Shown here: piece by piece, positions 20,101 through 31,637 of the stretch | Layout: each line of letters begins with the position of its first letter | Position numbering within the stretch: position 1 is the stretch's first letter | Origin: Iris pallida | Taxonomy: Eukaryota > Streptophyta > Magnoliopsida > Asparagales > Iridaceae | NCBI GenBank assembly: GCA_029216955.1 | Contig: JANAVB010002199.1 | Coordinates: 13,270,417-13,334,416, forward strand | Reading direction: 5' to 3' | DNA: 64,000 nucleotides | Position numbers and translations under genes: made by a program | Notes under the pieces: generated by a model | Seen by the model: only the letters and a program-made list of their open reading frames with translations | Told to the model about the DNA's origin: nothing | The model's database searches: none

Positions 20101-21929
20101 TATTCTACTTTCGGACGAGGTTCCCTCAGTGGAGGTGCAGAAGGAGTAGAAGTGGATGTAGGCGGAGCCACATTGACAGCCAAAGATTCTTTATTCTTGT
20201 TCAGATTGATGTTCAAAGTCTCTTTTGCTTTGCGGTTGTTCTGGCGATTGCCACCACCTGATGTCTGGTGTTCATTTCGGTCAGGGTTAGACATTTGTAC
20301 CCCCAATTGCTTGAACTTCTCGGCACTCACTTCAGCAGCTTTGGCGTTGACAATGAATGAGGGCCAATCTTAGAACTGGGTAGATCCTGTCCACATACTG
20401 ATAATAGGCAAAAGATTTGCCTTACAAGTATCAATAGTGACAGCAGCTGGAGTTCCGGGAGGCATCTTCAAGGCTTCACGGCGGAACCGTTCGATGAAAC
20501 TCTCAGCAGTTTCATTGTGTTTCTGTTTGATTTTATTGAGAGCCGACATAGTCATGTCGTTGAATCCTTCATAGAACCGTTCCAGGAAGATTTGCTTGAG
20601 ACCTGAGAAGAAAGTAATACAACCATCGGGCAAACTTCTGTACCAGTCGTATGCTACGCCGGCTAAACAACCGACGAACACTCTGGTAAGAAGAGCGTCA
20701 TTTGGCTGGAGTTGAACGGTCATTACCTCAAAATAATTGATGAACTAGCTAGGATAAGTACTGCCATCAAACAAAGAGATCGTTGGGATCTTGTACTTTG
20801 GCGGGAACGGAACTTCCTTCCATTCAACTGGATAGGGTTGCTTGATCCCCAATCTTTGCAAGTTGTCTTTCTCTTTGAAGGCTTCGAACTGGGTTCGCAA
20901 GAGTTTGACAGCTTCATTGGCATCTTCAGATGATGAAGAAGGAGCAGGTTGAGTTAGAGTGGTAGGAGGAGGAACAGCATTGTAAGCACTACCCCCAGCT
21001 CCTGACTGACTGGGTGTAGTTTGAACTTGTACTTGTACAGGAGGTATTTGAGGAGATACTACCCCCAGCCTAGCATTGACAGGTATTGAAGATGCTATGA
21101 TATCTGGACTCGCAGCAGGTACAGTTGGTGGTGTGGCATGTTGTGCCACTATGATAGAATGCATACTAGCAACCATTTCAGCCATGGTCTTTAGCTTGTC
21201 TTCAAGTGCAGCGATTCGCTGTTCTTGATTTGCTGAAGTTGAAGCATCTTGATCTTTATTGACAACATACGCCGTGACTTCTCTTGGTACAGTGGAAGAC
21301 ACTGTCTGTTCAGAGCTTTCGCTATATGCATCATAGTCGGAGAAAGAGTCGTCTCCTGACTGAGAAGTAGGAAGATAACCCGAAGGGTTTTGAGGAAGGT
21401 TCCTTTGACCGATTGTATCTCGGCTTCGGGAACGGGTATGTCGAAATATTCCTTCAGAAGATTCCTGGAGTAAATCTAGATACCGTTGACTAGGACGGCG
21501 AGGTTTGCCATGCTTGGAGCACTTTCTACCTCCAGTGTCTCGGGAAGTCATGTTGACAGAAGCGTACAAGACTTCTTCTTCTTCTGACACTACTTCAGAG
21601 TTTGCAAAAGTCAAACGATCGAAGACAGATCGTTTTGTTGTTTGACAACAACATTGGATGATGACTTTGTGGTTGCAATGATGATCAGATGGTTGAACTG
21701 GAGATGTTGAGACGTTGTCCCACTTTTGTCTGAGATGTTCTCGGAGATCGGGAACAACAGCAGGACGAGAAAAATTCTGAGGGATCTGTTCCTTGATAAT
21801 ATTCGGAATATGATTCCGATTCTTCAAATGTTTAGTCCCTTGAGTGTATAGAGAAGTGCTTACTTCATTGGCATAAGTGTCAGGATCTTTAACCCTGGAA
21901 GTTTGTCTTTGATGTTTGATCTTCGGCAT
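14148..21929 (-). pseudogene. gag-protease-RT-RNase H-aRNase H-integrase polyprotein (element A)
   Basis: One frame of 2,594 codons runs from ATG 21929 to the stop at 14148 without a frameshift; exactly five premature stops break it (20745 TAG, 20370 TAA, 19842 TAG, 15255 TAA, 14919 TAG). Order: gag (21929-about 19850) with AYDWYRSLPDGCITFF and a CX2HX4HX4C knuckle; protease (DLGSALSIMP, about 19040); RT (YVDD, about 16800); RNase H; second RNase H (FFDGAS, NVAEYNAL, YGDSKL, TEADALANLA, about 15930-15530); integrase with HHCC finger (AHDG, GAHQ, CRAC) and DDE residues (MDVIGP, HDNGPQF, NGLAEAF). The 1,521-codon stretch 15255-19820 is uninterrupted. Protease reads DLG where C and D have DPG. 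Confidence 0.92.
18270..18480 (-). repeat. 57-bp coding tandem repeat in protease-RT linker (A)
   Basis: Four copies of a 19-residue unit containing SSEPLVIDLSHNKDKKQL. C has three such copies (about 62000-62150) and D only one recognisable unit near 28710-28750. The repeat lies in a disordered, charged linker between protease and RT. Confidence 0.85.
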
Positions 21930-22007
21930 TGGCTGTTTACGTTTTGCTGAAGTAGGCCTGTTAAGATAAGTTCTTAAATCTGCAAACTCACCCCCAGGGG
22001 TTTCTGT

Positions 22008-23045
22008 TTAAGACACCAGCAGTTTTCCCTGTTTGGATCGGGATATTTTGAGAGTTGGGAGGTCTTGGAACTCTGCTACCGGAGTAGGCTGAATATCTCT
22101 TTGGTCAGTACAAGTTTTCTTGTCATGAAGGAAAGAAGGATCCTTATTTGAAAGAGTTCTAGTACTGATTGGTGCAGAGGCACGTTCAGATGGATCTTCT
22201 ACAGTAAAAACTGAAGAAGATTGAGAAAAGACCAAAGGGCCTTTTCCTTTGTTTTGTGAAGAAGGGTTAGCTAAAGAGCGTTTCCCTCTGTTGTCTTCCA
22301 AGTCATGAGACAAAGAAGTTTGAGAAAAGACCAACAGGCCTTTTCCTTTGTTTTGAGGAGGAAGAGGAATAGCCAAAGGACTACCCCCAGTGGATTGCTT
22401 CAGAGCGACAGTGTGTTTGGGAGGAGGAACAGAGCTTTTCCCTTTATTTTGAGAAGAAGAGAGTTTAGCCAAAAGGCTGTCACTCTTGGATTGCGCAGGA
22501 GTAGCTTGCGCATGAATGGATGGCGCACTGGTTCTGGCCACATAAACTGTGGTTTGCGCATCAGGAGTTCTTGTCACAAAGTGCCTATGGTGGACTCTGG
22601 TTGTCAGAGTGTTGGTTTGCGCAGACAGATTGACAGCCAATTGTGCTAGAGACATAGGAGTCTTGCACTTAGCCAAGGCAGCATATGAAGTACTCTGTAT
22701 ACTGGCAACAGCAGATTGCGCAGCATTAGTTGAGACAGATTGTGCAGCAGGCTTGATGACAGAAGCTTTGGACTGCGCAGCAGTCTTGCTGACAGACTGC
22801 ACAGGAGTCTTGCTGGCAGCATCAATAGACTGCACAGCAGTCTTTGGGATCCACACTGGGCGTACTTTGCTTGTGGCAGAAGTGGTTGCAGTGCGAGGAG
22901 TGGTCTTGGAGGTGATCATGGCCTCGTAGGCTGTCTGGTTGATCTTCACAACCAGTGTCTTCTGCGTCTTTTCGATCGACGCTACGTCACATTGAGTTGT
23001 CACTTCTTCATCAGAGGAGAAAGTCGTCCCCAGCAGAGTCGCCAT
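22008..23045 (-). CDS. Leader ORF1 of element A (345 aa), unknown function
   Basis: An intact frame begins three bases inside the 5' LTR boundary (ATG 23045; LTR ends 23048) and stops at 22008, 79 bp before gag. It starts MATLLGTTFSSDEE. The protein is low in complexity: several AAQS-type units (from GCTGCGCAATCT-like DNA) in the middle and three copies of a SQNKGKGPLVFSQ-like unit near residues 200-285. No signal peptide, membrane segment or known domain is seen. An ORF of unknown function upstream of gag is known in Ogre-type Tat elements. The first codons overlap the primer binding site, so the 5' leader of the RNA must be almost entirely LTR-derived. Confidence 0.75.
   Translation of the reverse strand: MATLLGTTFSSDEEVTTQCDVASIEKTQKTLVVKINQTAYEAMITSKTTPRTATTSATSKVRPVWIPKTAVQSIDAASKTPVQSVSKTAAQSKASVIKPAAQSVSTNAAQSAVASIQSTSYAALAKCKTPMSLAQLAVNLSAQTNTLTTRVHHRHFVTRTPDAQTTVYVARTSAPSIHAQATPAQSKSDSLLAKLSSSQNKGKSSVPPPKHTVALKQSTGGSPLAIPLPPQNKGKGLLVFSQTSLSHDLEDNRGKRSLANPSSQNKGKGPLVFSQSSSVFTVEDPSERASAPISTRTLSNKDPSFLHDKKTCTDQRDIQPTPVAEFQDLPTLKISRSKQGKLLVS
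23027..23044 (-). other. Primer binding site of element A
   Basis: Minus strand TGGCGACTCTGCTGGGGA starts three bases after the LTR and overlaps codon 1 of ORF1. TGG matches a tRNA CCA end. This form resembles PBSs of Tat/Ogre elements; the exact tRNA is not established here. Confidence 0.75.
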
Positions 23046-23047
23046 TT

Positions 23048-23956
23048 TGTTTGCAAAAACAAAAGTATAGAACTTTATTGATACAAACTTTGTAAAAGAT
23101 TACAATTTGAATTCTGGGAATGGTACAACTTTAGGAATCCAATCTAGATGACGATTGCTTTATCCCTTGGACGATGTGAACTCTGAAGACGATAGCCTCT
23201 GAAGTTGAAGACAACTCTGGAATTGAAGGCAAAAAGCCTCGAAAATTGAAGGCAAAAGCCTCGGAAGAATGCAGCAGCAATTGGGCAAGAACTCCTGGAC
23301 TCTCTGAACTTTAAAGTCTTATCTCTCTATGATCTGATCTCTGATCCCCTTGAATGGAGACTTGAAACTCTATTTATAGAGTTCTAAAAAATAACTAACT
23401 TTTAGTTATTCTGGACTGCGCATGATAGATTGTGCAGCAATTGGATTGTGCAACAGTAGACTGCGCAAGCAGTTGCTCGATCATGGGGCAACTGTCTTGG
23501 ACACATGGCATCATTTGATTGAAATGTGCATGATCGTGCATAGACAGTTGCCACGTAATGAGCAATTGATGGCATGAATGCCACATGTACTTCGTCAGTT
23601 GTGTTGATGAAATGTGCAACCTGAACTGCGCTGGCATTGGATTGCGCAGGCTTGGACTGCGCAGGAATAGATTACGCCAACATGGATTGCGTTGCCAGCT
23701 GTCCTCGAGCACCGTGCTGCACGATTAAACAAACAGTCATCTCGTTCTCCACGCTGTCAGCTGTCAGAAGATTTGATTTGTGTCAGGTAATGATGACGAT
23801 TTGCCACGTCAGACTGCGCGCTTGATAATGTGCGCAATCTAGTCTGCGCAATCTATATGCTGCGCAATCTGATGTCTGCGCAGTTCATTTGAAAGATTCA
23901 TTTCTTGATCTTCATGACTTTATTGATGTGTGCAACTTGATTTTTTAGGACCTACA
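23048..23956 (-). repeat. 5' LTR of element A (909 bp)
   Basis: Begins (minus strand) TGTAGGTCC at 23956 and ends GCAAACA at 23048. Target duplication CTGCC follows at 23957-23961. Confidence 0.95.
23366..23383 (-). promoter_or_regulatory. Symmetric TATA box in 5' LTR of A
   Basis: AACTCTATAAATAGAGTT on the minus strand; likely core promoter of the genomic RNA. Confidence 0.75.
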
Positions 23957-25060
23957 CTGCCTACGAAGCCATGATTGGTGCTGGGGGTGATAGGCGTTCT
24001 CCACTGTTGCTGCCAAGAACAAGGCGCGTGCCATCTGGACTCCAAAGTCCTCCAGTGCACCAATCATGACTTTTGCGCCAAGTATGGAGAAAACTCTATA
24101 GCCACTTCTTCTTCCTCACTAATTCTGAAATTGGTAGAGGGTGCACCAATCACTGCCCTGGCACTAATCAAGGGACAGTGCCACATGGTTACTCCATCTT
24201 CCTCTCCAGTTCTAAACTCGGTAGAAAGTGCACCAACCACTGCCTCTGCGCCAAACAAAAAAAAATGTCCTATGGCCAATCCTCACTCCTCCCCAGTTCT
24301 AAACTTGGTGGAGAAGTTACATATCACTACCCCTGCGTAGAATAAAGGAAAGTGCCCTATGGCCTATCCTTATTTTTCCCCAGTCCTGGACTCGGTGGAA
24401 AACGCATCTGATTGTGCCTCTGTGCCAATCAATGCGAGAATGCTTCTGAGTAGAAACTCAACTTTTCTTGGCAGAGACAATCGAATCAACGCCGAGAAAT
24501 TAGACACTACTCGAAGTCCGTTTCCTGATGCTCATTTGTGCCGTGCCAAACTCAATGGAACAAGTTGCGCAGAACAACAGGGCCTCATGCCCACTCCACA
24601 TGGCCAGCGCCAACCAAGCCAGAGCCAGGATCTTCCTACCCTGTACATATCAAGGATAAGGCAGGATAAATTGATGGTGTCTCAGTCAAAGAGCAGGTGG
24701 CGTATGACTCTGACATGCGCACTTACCTTAATCAGCGCATAACAACATTAAGTCTACACCAAGCACAATCTATGCCACTTACTAAATTGCGCACATGGAG
24801 AATTTCTCAAATCAAGAATCCTCTCACCTATGCCAATGAACTCAGTACTTTTCTGTACACATAGGAAACAAGGCATCTCAAGAACCGGAACTATGTTCCT
24901 AACACCATCAAGGATATGTGCCTCTAATTTTTCCTTATCCTGTCACTGCAACTAATCTCCGCGAACTTCTTGTACAAAAGCGGAAGATCGAAGGACCATC
25001 TTGTCCACCTGTAACTCCACATCAGAAACACCACTGTAATCATTACCATGAAGTAGTAAT
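23957..25060 (+). pseudogene. Leader ORF1 of D, second fragment
   Basis: After the target duplication the frame resumes YEAMIGAGG, matching YEAMITSK in ORF1 of A. It soon meets stops but stays readable to about 24345 (LSSSKLGRKCTNH) and then decays. About four tandem units of roughly 66-95 bp (24110-24440), each with a CCAGT-TCTAAACTCGGT-like core and a TGCACCAA-like core, correspond to the NKGKG repeats of A. From 24450 to 25060 only short frames remain. Confidence 0.6.
24110..24440. repeat. Tandem repeat inside ORF1 of D, about four units
   Basis: Units share TCCCCAGTTCTAAACTTGGT-like and GTGCACCAATCACTGCC-like segments. Their place matches the coding repeats of ORF1 in A. Confidence 0.65.
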
Positions 25061-25061
25061 C

Positions 25062-27016
25062 AAATGTTGCTATTAATCAGCTAAACGGTCTGTCTTCGAC
25101 CGTTTGAGCTACACTCGGACTCCTGAACTCATTATGGTGAACGAAGATGAATTGCTGTATGCTTCGGTCAACATGACATCCCGAAGTACTGGGGGTGGAA
25201 AACGTCCAAGACGTAACACATCCCGTAATTTCAGTCAACAATACCTTGATCGTATTCGTGACTCCGGTGAAAGCGTCTACCAGAATACAAGATCAAGAGG
25301 CCGAGGCCTACTCGGTCAAAGGAATCTTCCCTCTCATATTCTTGGAGATGTCCTCATTCTAGGGAATCTTCCTTCCGACTAAGAAACAATCGATCAAAGA
25401 AATCTTTCTTTCGACCAAGAAATAATCGTTCAAAGAAAACTTCTTTTCGACCAAGAAATAATCGGTCAAAGGAATCTTCCTCACTTTGATCGAGATTTCC
25501 TCGGTCAAAGGAATCTTCCCACTCTTTATTTTGGGGGTAGTTTCCTGCATGACTTCGATGCCGATAGTGAGAGTTCTGAGCGGACTATCTTCTCCACCAA
25601 TTCCTCTTTGGTGGCTAGACAAGTGACTGCTTATGTCATGAAGAACAAGATACGTCCAGCTCCGGCAGTTAGGATCAGAGGATTGCTGCGTTAGAGGCTA
25701 ACTTAAAAACCATGGGTGAAATGGTTGCAAGTATGCATGTTGTGATCGTAGCACAGCACACTATTCTATCGGTTGCGAATCCAATTCCAACCCAAGAACA
25801 CATAACAACATCTGCCCCTGTCAACACTGGTCTGGGGTGCAATCTCCTCACAATGCTACCATTCCAGCTCAGGCTACTCCAAGTCAGTCTGGTGTGGGGG
25901 GTGGTCCATATCATGTTGTTCCGTCTTCTAATACATCGAATCAGTCTACTGCTCCCCAAACCTCAGGAGACCCCCTTGAAGCAGTGAAGCTCCTGCGTAA
26001 CCAGTTTGATGTCTTCAAGCAGAAGGATGGTCTGCAGAAGTTGGGAATCAAACAACCTTATCTTGTAGAGTGGAAGGATATTCGGTTTCTACCTAAGTAC
26101 AAGCTACCAACCATCATGCTGTTTGACAGCAGCTCATCTCCGAGTCAGTATCTCAACCATTTCGAGGTAATGACTTATCAGCTCCAACCGAACAATGCTC
26201 TACTCACTAGTATATTTATCGGGTGCTTGGCGGGTACGGCCTATGACTGGTATCGTAGCTTGCCAGATGGTTGTATAACATCTTTTGCATGATTCAAGTA
26301 AATGTTCCAGAAATAATTCTATGAGAGAATAAACGACATGAATATGTCGGCCCTCATTAAAATCAAACAACGGCCTAATAAAACTGCTGAACATTTTATC
26401 GAGTGCTTCCGTCGTGAGGCACTCAAAATACCTCTGGGTACTCCAGATGCATTGACTATAGATACATGCAAATCAAATTTGTTACCTATAGTCAGCATGT
26501 GGACCGGACCTACGCAATTCCAAGACTGGGCCTCCTTCATAGTAAGTGCCAGAGCAGCCGAGGACAGTGCTGATAAATTCAAACAACTAGGCGTCCAGAT
26601 GCGTAATCTTGACAAAGATAAACATTCTGCAACCAACAGCGGTGGTCGTCAGAACAACCGCAAAGGCAAAGAAGCTTAGCTATAGCCGTCAATGTGGATC
26701 AGTCAACACCTACTACGACGGCACCCCCACAGAGAGCACCACGTCCTAAAGAAGAATATTCCTTGACGAGGACGATATTATGAGAATATTTGATTGTCTG
26801 ATTAAATGGAACAAACTTCAAATGCCCGAAGCAAAACGGCCAGATGAAGTAGGTAAGACTGACAATCCCAATTACTGCGTGTATTACGAGTTTTTGGGAC
26901 ATCCAACCAGGGCGTGTTATATACTCAAAGGGAAGATCCAAGAGCTGATCAACGCCAAGGCAATCACTCTTCAGCAAGATGAGAAGACCGTGACTGTCAA
27001 TGTCGTCTCTCTGTAA
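25062..27016 (+). pseudogene. gag of element D, decayed
   Basis: Frames 25104-25382, 25837-26292, 26338-26679 and 26780-27016 follow gag of A: LLYASVNMTSRSTGGGK at the N-terminal side, then CLAGTAYDWYRSLPDGCITS in the capsid part, and the knuckle CVYYEFLGHPTRAC, in which the first His of A (CIYH) is Tyr. Stops and frame changes separate the pieces. Gag would form the virus-like particle in the cytoplasm. Not functional. Confidence 0.8.
25366..25530. repeat. About 40-bp tandem repeat in gag of D
   Basis: Four units with the core GGTCAAAGGAATCTTCC or TCAAAGAAATCTTTCTTTCG, separated by ACCAAGAAATAATCG. The corresponding part of A has a single GQRNLP unit (CGGTCAAAGGAACCTTCC-like), so the array arose by local duplication in D. 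Confidence 0.75.
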
Positions 27017-30000
27017 TTTGGCAACTTTTCTGCTCAACTTGTACAGGATGGAGTCGTCCCCATTCCAAAAGCTACCCTGAAGATCGTCAACCTTCCACCA
27101 GCATGAAGTGACGATCTTGTACCCTTATCAACCGACATAGGGAGATCATGTGGATTCACCCCGATTTGGTTGCTGACTTTGAATCAAAGACACCTGCTTC
27201 CTCTACAAAGTCAAGAAAGGTAACCAAGTACAAGTTATGTCATATGACGTTACTGGGTGGTCATCTCCTACCTTTGGATGCTACCTTCATCCCCCAGCGA
27301 TGGCTTTACCTCCTTCTTTCGAAACGGTTGTACCAAAACCGAAAATCAAATATCGACCAAAATTCTATTTATATAGTCAACAGTCCCGTGAACTGATGGC
27401 AAAGATGGGATATGATCTATAGAAAGCCCGTAGCTTGAATATCGGGAAAGGGTCTTCTATACCTCTTTCCTTACGTCTTCAACACAATCAATCCCGTGTT
27501 GGCTTGGGATTCTGGACAGATCCGTCCTCCAGAGACAAGACTCGGATGAAGAACTGTAATATGGTTTCCTTTGCACCAATGCCAGAAGAAGAAGCCATGA
27601 CTGGTACTCGATCTGGGAGGCTCTATCTTATAGACTATCCAGAGGGACAAGAGAATGTAGTCACTCCTCCTCCAATCTCTGATGCCCCTCTAGCATCTCC
27701 TCCGCTTGTCGTCAATGTTCCTTTGGCATCATCGCCTCAAGCGGAACTGTTCCTCCAAAATCGACAGTAGCTGACAAAGGCAAATAGCCAACTCGCTTTG
27801 ATAAAATATTAAAGAAAACTCCATATCTTGGACTCGAAAAGCCGTATAACTTTGACATATTGGCTCAATTAGACAATACTCCGACAAGGTTATTGATTTT
27901 TGAACTTTTGCGTCTCTCAAGAGAAACCTGAGAGACGTTAAGTGAAGCTTTGATGCAAACTGACGCTTGTCTGACCCATCTTAAGAGACCGGACAAAGAA
28001 CCAGTTGCATGCTCTTGCTGTCATAGCATGATGGAGCTGATCCCCAATATCACCTTCACTCAAGATGACATGCTCCTGGAGGATAATCGACATGACCGAC
28101 CCCTCTACTATATGGGGTATGTCGATACCATGAAGGTCGATCGCATTCTAGTCGACCCAGGATCTGCACTCAGCATTATGCCAAAGACTCCATTGGATGT
28201 GCTGAAGATCCCGGTCCATAACCTCTCTACAACAATCATGACTATTTTGGGGTTCAATTTTGGGAGAAGCGAACCATTGGGCAAGATTCGCCTAAATGTC
28301 CAAATTGGCAATCTTCGTACGAAGGTCACCTTCTATGTGATTGACAATCACGTCTCCTACAACGTCTTATTGGGAAGACCGTGGTTGCATGAACATAACA
28401 TCGTGCCATCCACTCTCCATCAATTCTTCAAGTATGTCGATAACAACGAAAAAGTCTGAAAAGAAGTGGCTGATCTTAATCCCTTCCGAGGCGTCGAGAC
28501 ATATTTTACTGACTCCAGAATGTACAAAGAGGAGTTCATGAAAGTCGTGCTGGCCATGGACACTGAAGAAGATTGGAAAGAAAATTCGGATGACATCCTA
28601 GTAATTCCAGTCAAAGGACGCACTCCTCGTCCTTCGTCTTCTCAGACGTTGACCATCAATCTCTCCTTTTATCAAGCATCCTCTTGCCGAAAAGATGGAG
28701 CATAGGGAGCTTACCTTTTCTAAGCCTCTTGTTATTGACCATCGTTGTAACAAGCCTTCTCCTTATCCTTCTCATTCTCCTCCTCTGTTTATCAATCTTA
28801 GTAAGCCATCGGCTAAGGTCAAAAGCACTGTTGTAAATGATGATGTAAATATCAATAAAGTAGCATCTCCTTTGCAATATATCGATGTCAATTATTACAC
28901 TCGATGTTATCTAGAAATCCTGGATAACTTTGGACCCCCTACATTAGAAGCAATTCAACCTCTTCAAGATGAAGTATCACTAATCAGTACAAGATTCATT
29001 CTTTCTGGTTCTCTTCCGTAAGAAGGATGAATATCCTATTCTCTTCAGCAAAGGATTGAATCAAAAGGCTACATCCGATAGCGATGCTGAAAATGACGAT
29101 AATGGACGACTTTAACTACGTCGTTACAGTCAACAATCGAAGAATATCATCCAAAAGATGGGCTACAACTTCAAATCCGGTCTCAACGGTGGTAGGGAAA
29201 GACGATCTCTTATTCGTATACCTGCTCCAAAAGGAAAGTCACTATAATATTATAACAAAACAAAGCATGGGTTAGGCTACACTATGCGATCGCGACCCCA
29301 GATGGCTCTGAGTCTGACAAAGAGGAGCGATCTAACTCTTCTGACTCTGTCTCATGGGATTCAGATACCAGTGTAGGGCATGTCCATTGAGTGACCCTAT
29401 CTTCCAATATGGTAACCGCTGAGTTCTCAGAAGATGACGACGACTTCGCTGAAGCCCCTGAATCTGATCCTTAGGCACAAAGGATGGATACCCAATAGAA
29501 ACTTCGCTTTGAGCAACGTGAACCACCTACTGAAGATCAATTAGTCCAAGTCGATGTCGGAGACGAAGTTTCTCCAAGGCCAATCTTTATCAGCAAAAGT
29601 CTTCCTAAAGCAGATAAACAAGAACTGATTCAGCTCATTAGGGAATACATTGATGTCTTCGCCTGGAGCTATGAATATATGCCGAAATTAGATCCTTAGA
29701 TCGCTACCCACAAGCTCAACATTCTGCCAAATGCTAGGCCAGTCAAACAACAACAGCATCGATTCTAACCTGATATGATGGATGCCATAGAAGCAGAAGT
29801 CAAGAAGCACATCGCTTGTGGCTTTGGCAGAGAAGAACAACATCCGGACTGGGTGGCTAATGTCGTCCCAATTATAAAGAAAACATGGAAGGTCCGAGTC
29901 TGCATCGACTTTAGAGACCTTAATGAAGCTTATCCTAAGGATGAGTTCCCTCTTCCAATCACTAATGTCATGATTGACAACGCTTGCGGGTTCGAGCGGA

Positions 30001-30941
30001 TGTCTTTTATGGACGGATTTTTCGGATATAATCAAATCAGGATGAACCCTGAAGATGAAAAATATACATCTTTTCGTACTACTCTGGGAGTCTACTACTA
30101 CACAGTCATGCCGTTTGGTCTTATAAATGCTGGTACAACCTACCAGCGGGCCATGAGCATCATTTTTTGTGAACATTTATGGAAGACAGTCGAATACTTT
30201 ATCGACGATATTGTTATCAAAAGTCATCTAAAAGAAGATTACATCAAAGACTTAAGAACTATCTTCGATCTAATGTGCCAGCATCAACTCAAGATGAATC
30301 CCACCAAGTCATTCCTGGGAGTCTCTAGTAGAAAATTCCTCGAATTCATTATTACCTCTAAGAGTATACACGTTGACCCCGAGAAAGTCAAAGCCATTTA
30401 AGAGATGCGTCCTCTACGCAACCTAAAAGAGCTACGAGGATTCCAGGGACGGCTTGCGTACATCAGGAGATTCATCTCAAATCTCTCTGGATACAGCAGG
30501 CCGTTCACTCAACTAATGAAGAAAGCTGTGTCTTTCGTATGGACTGAAGAATGCTAGCAAGCATTTGAAGACATAAAGCGGTACTTGATAAACCCTCAAG
30601 TCCTAGTGCCTCCAGTCACATGAATACCCTTCCTGATGTATGGTCGAGCAATAGATCACTCTCTGGGTGCCCTATTAGTCCAGAAGAACAAAGAAGGTCA
30701 TGAGCAAGCCATCTATTATCTCAGTCACACGATGATCTGTGCTGAACATCGTTACAGTCCAGTGGAAAATGAATATTTAGCCCTGATGTTCGCTGTCCAA
30801 AAAATACGACATTATACCACAGGTCAGACCATTCATGTCATCTCCAGAGTCAACCCTCTCCGAGTCTTGATGAAGAAGCCCAATACACTTAATTCCAGAC
30901 TCGCTACATGGGCCATACTACTAGCGCAATATGATTTGGTC
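27017..30941 (+). pseudogene. Protease-RT-RNase H region of D, decayed
   Basis: Pieces follow A colinearly: MWIHPDLVADFE (27148), protease DPGSALSIMPK (about 28155), linker with KPLVIDH (28720), RT 29775-30401 with CIDFRDLNEAYPKDEFPLPI, FMDGFFGYNQ and a YFIDD active-site box, then RNase H 30636-30941 (MYGRAIDHSLGALL). Stops break it repeatedly, for example TAA after KVKAI at 30399 and TAG near 30554. It ends at the insertion of solo LTR F after AQYDLVY. Confidence 0.85.
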
Positions 30942-31292
30942 TATGTTGTAGAAGCATAGAATTTTAGGCGCATCTAAAGGTCAGAACCCCTATGTGCCCC
31001 AAAATGCCATGCGCCCCAACACATCATACGCCAAAGAATTCAAAGATAGAATGTTGATACATCATTTCAGAAGACAACAAGTAGGAGAGGCACATGAAGA
31101 GTAATTTCTTATTCCATATAAAAAGCCTATTACATGTCCAAATACAACAAAAGTCTACTACAAAGAAGAAAGCCTAAATTACAGCTAGGTGCATCACTTC
31201 GCAGGCGCATCACCCTGACATCTCAGTGTAGGCGCATCACTCTTCCATGTCAGAGCGAATTACTTCCTCGAGTGCTTCGGCCAATAAAGCAT

Positions 31293-31583
31293 TTATTGAG
31301 CAGAACGTGGGTTGGCAATCAATCCAAACCCAGTAGCTCTTCCAGCATAACGGAAGTTGGGGCACGATGACCCCGATCTTTGGATGCAACAGGCATCCAA
31401 CGCCATCTTGTAGAAAAACACAATTAAGAAGGGATTCGAACATAAGTTGTTATGTCCATAGCAAACTCGGTGCATCTCAGTCTTCTGAATGAGTTCATCG
31501 TCAAAGCTTCTTCGAACGAAGAGATCTGCAGGCCATAGTGCAACATCTCGCCAAGGAGGAGGACTGGTCGATTTCATCTCCAT
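31293..31583 (-). CDS. Antisense ORF inside solo LTR F (96 aa), unknown
   Basis: An open frame of 96 codons starts 45 bp downstream of a minus-strand TATA box (31628-31637). It begins MEMKSTSPPPWRDVALWPAD and contains five Cys residues; no domain, signal peptide or membrane helix is evident. A possible poly(A) region is at about 31105-31120 (minus-strand GGAATAAGAAATTACTC). Promoter, ORF and tail in order suggest a real transcription unit; the length is short enough that chance cannot be excluded. Confidence 0.4.
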   Translation of the reverse strand: MEMKSTSPPPWRDVALWPADLFVRRSFDDELIQKTEMHRVCYGHNNLCSNPFLIVFFYKMALDACCIQRSGSSCPNFRYAGRATGFGLIANPRSAQ

Positions 31584-31627
31584 TTGAGAAGAAAAGTGAA
31601 ATGAGAAGCAAACTTCTCTTCACGAAA

Positions 31628-31637
31628 CTATTTATAG
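31628..31637 (-). promoter_or_regulatory. TATA box of antisense unit in F
   Basis: Plus CTATTTATAG reads CTATAAATAG on the minus strand, identical to the antisense-gene TATA boxes of A and D. Confidence 0.6.

Larger units (their letters stand above)
7180..23956 (-). mobile_element. Full-length Ty3/gypsy Tat-lineage element A (16,777 bp)
   Basis: Both LTRs are 909 bp (7180-8088 and 23048-23956), begin TGTAGG and end GCAAACA on the minus strand, and are flanked by the duplication CTGCC (7175-7179 and 23957-23961). Order along the minus strand: 5' LTR, PBS, ORF1, gag-protease-RT-RNase H-second RNase H-integrase, then a 6-kb region with two plus-strand genes, polypurine tract, 3' LTR. The second RNase H places it in the Tat lineage, and antisense ORFs downstream of pol are known in Tat elements. 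It inserted into ORF1 of D. LTR identity is about 96% by eye, with mostly transition differences. Confidence 0.95.

Noticed and set aside
29688..30176. 162-codon minus-strand frame
   Set aside because: Mirror of the RT of D.
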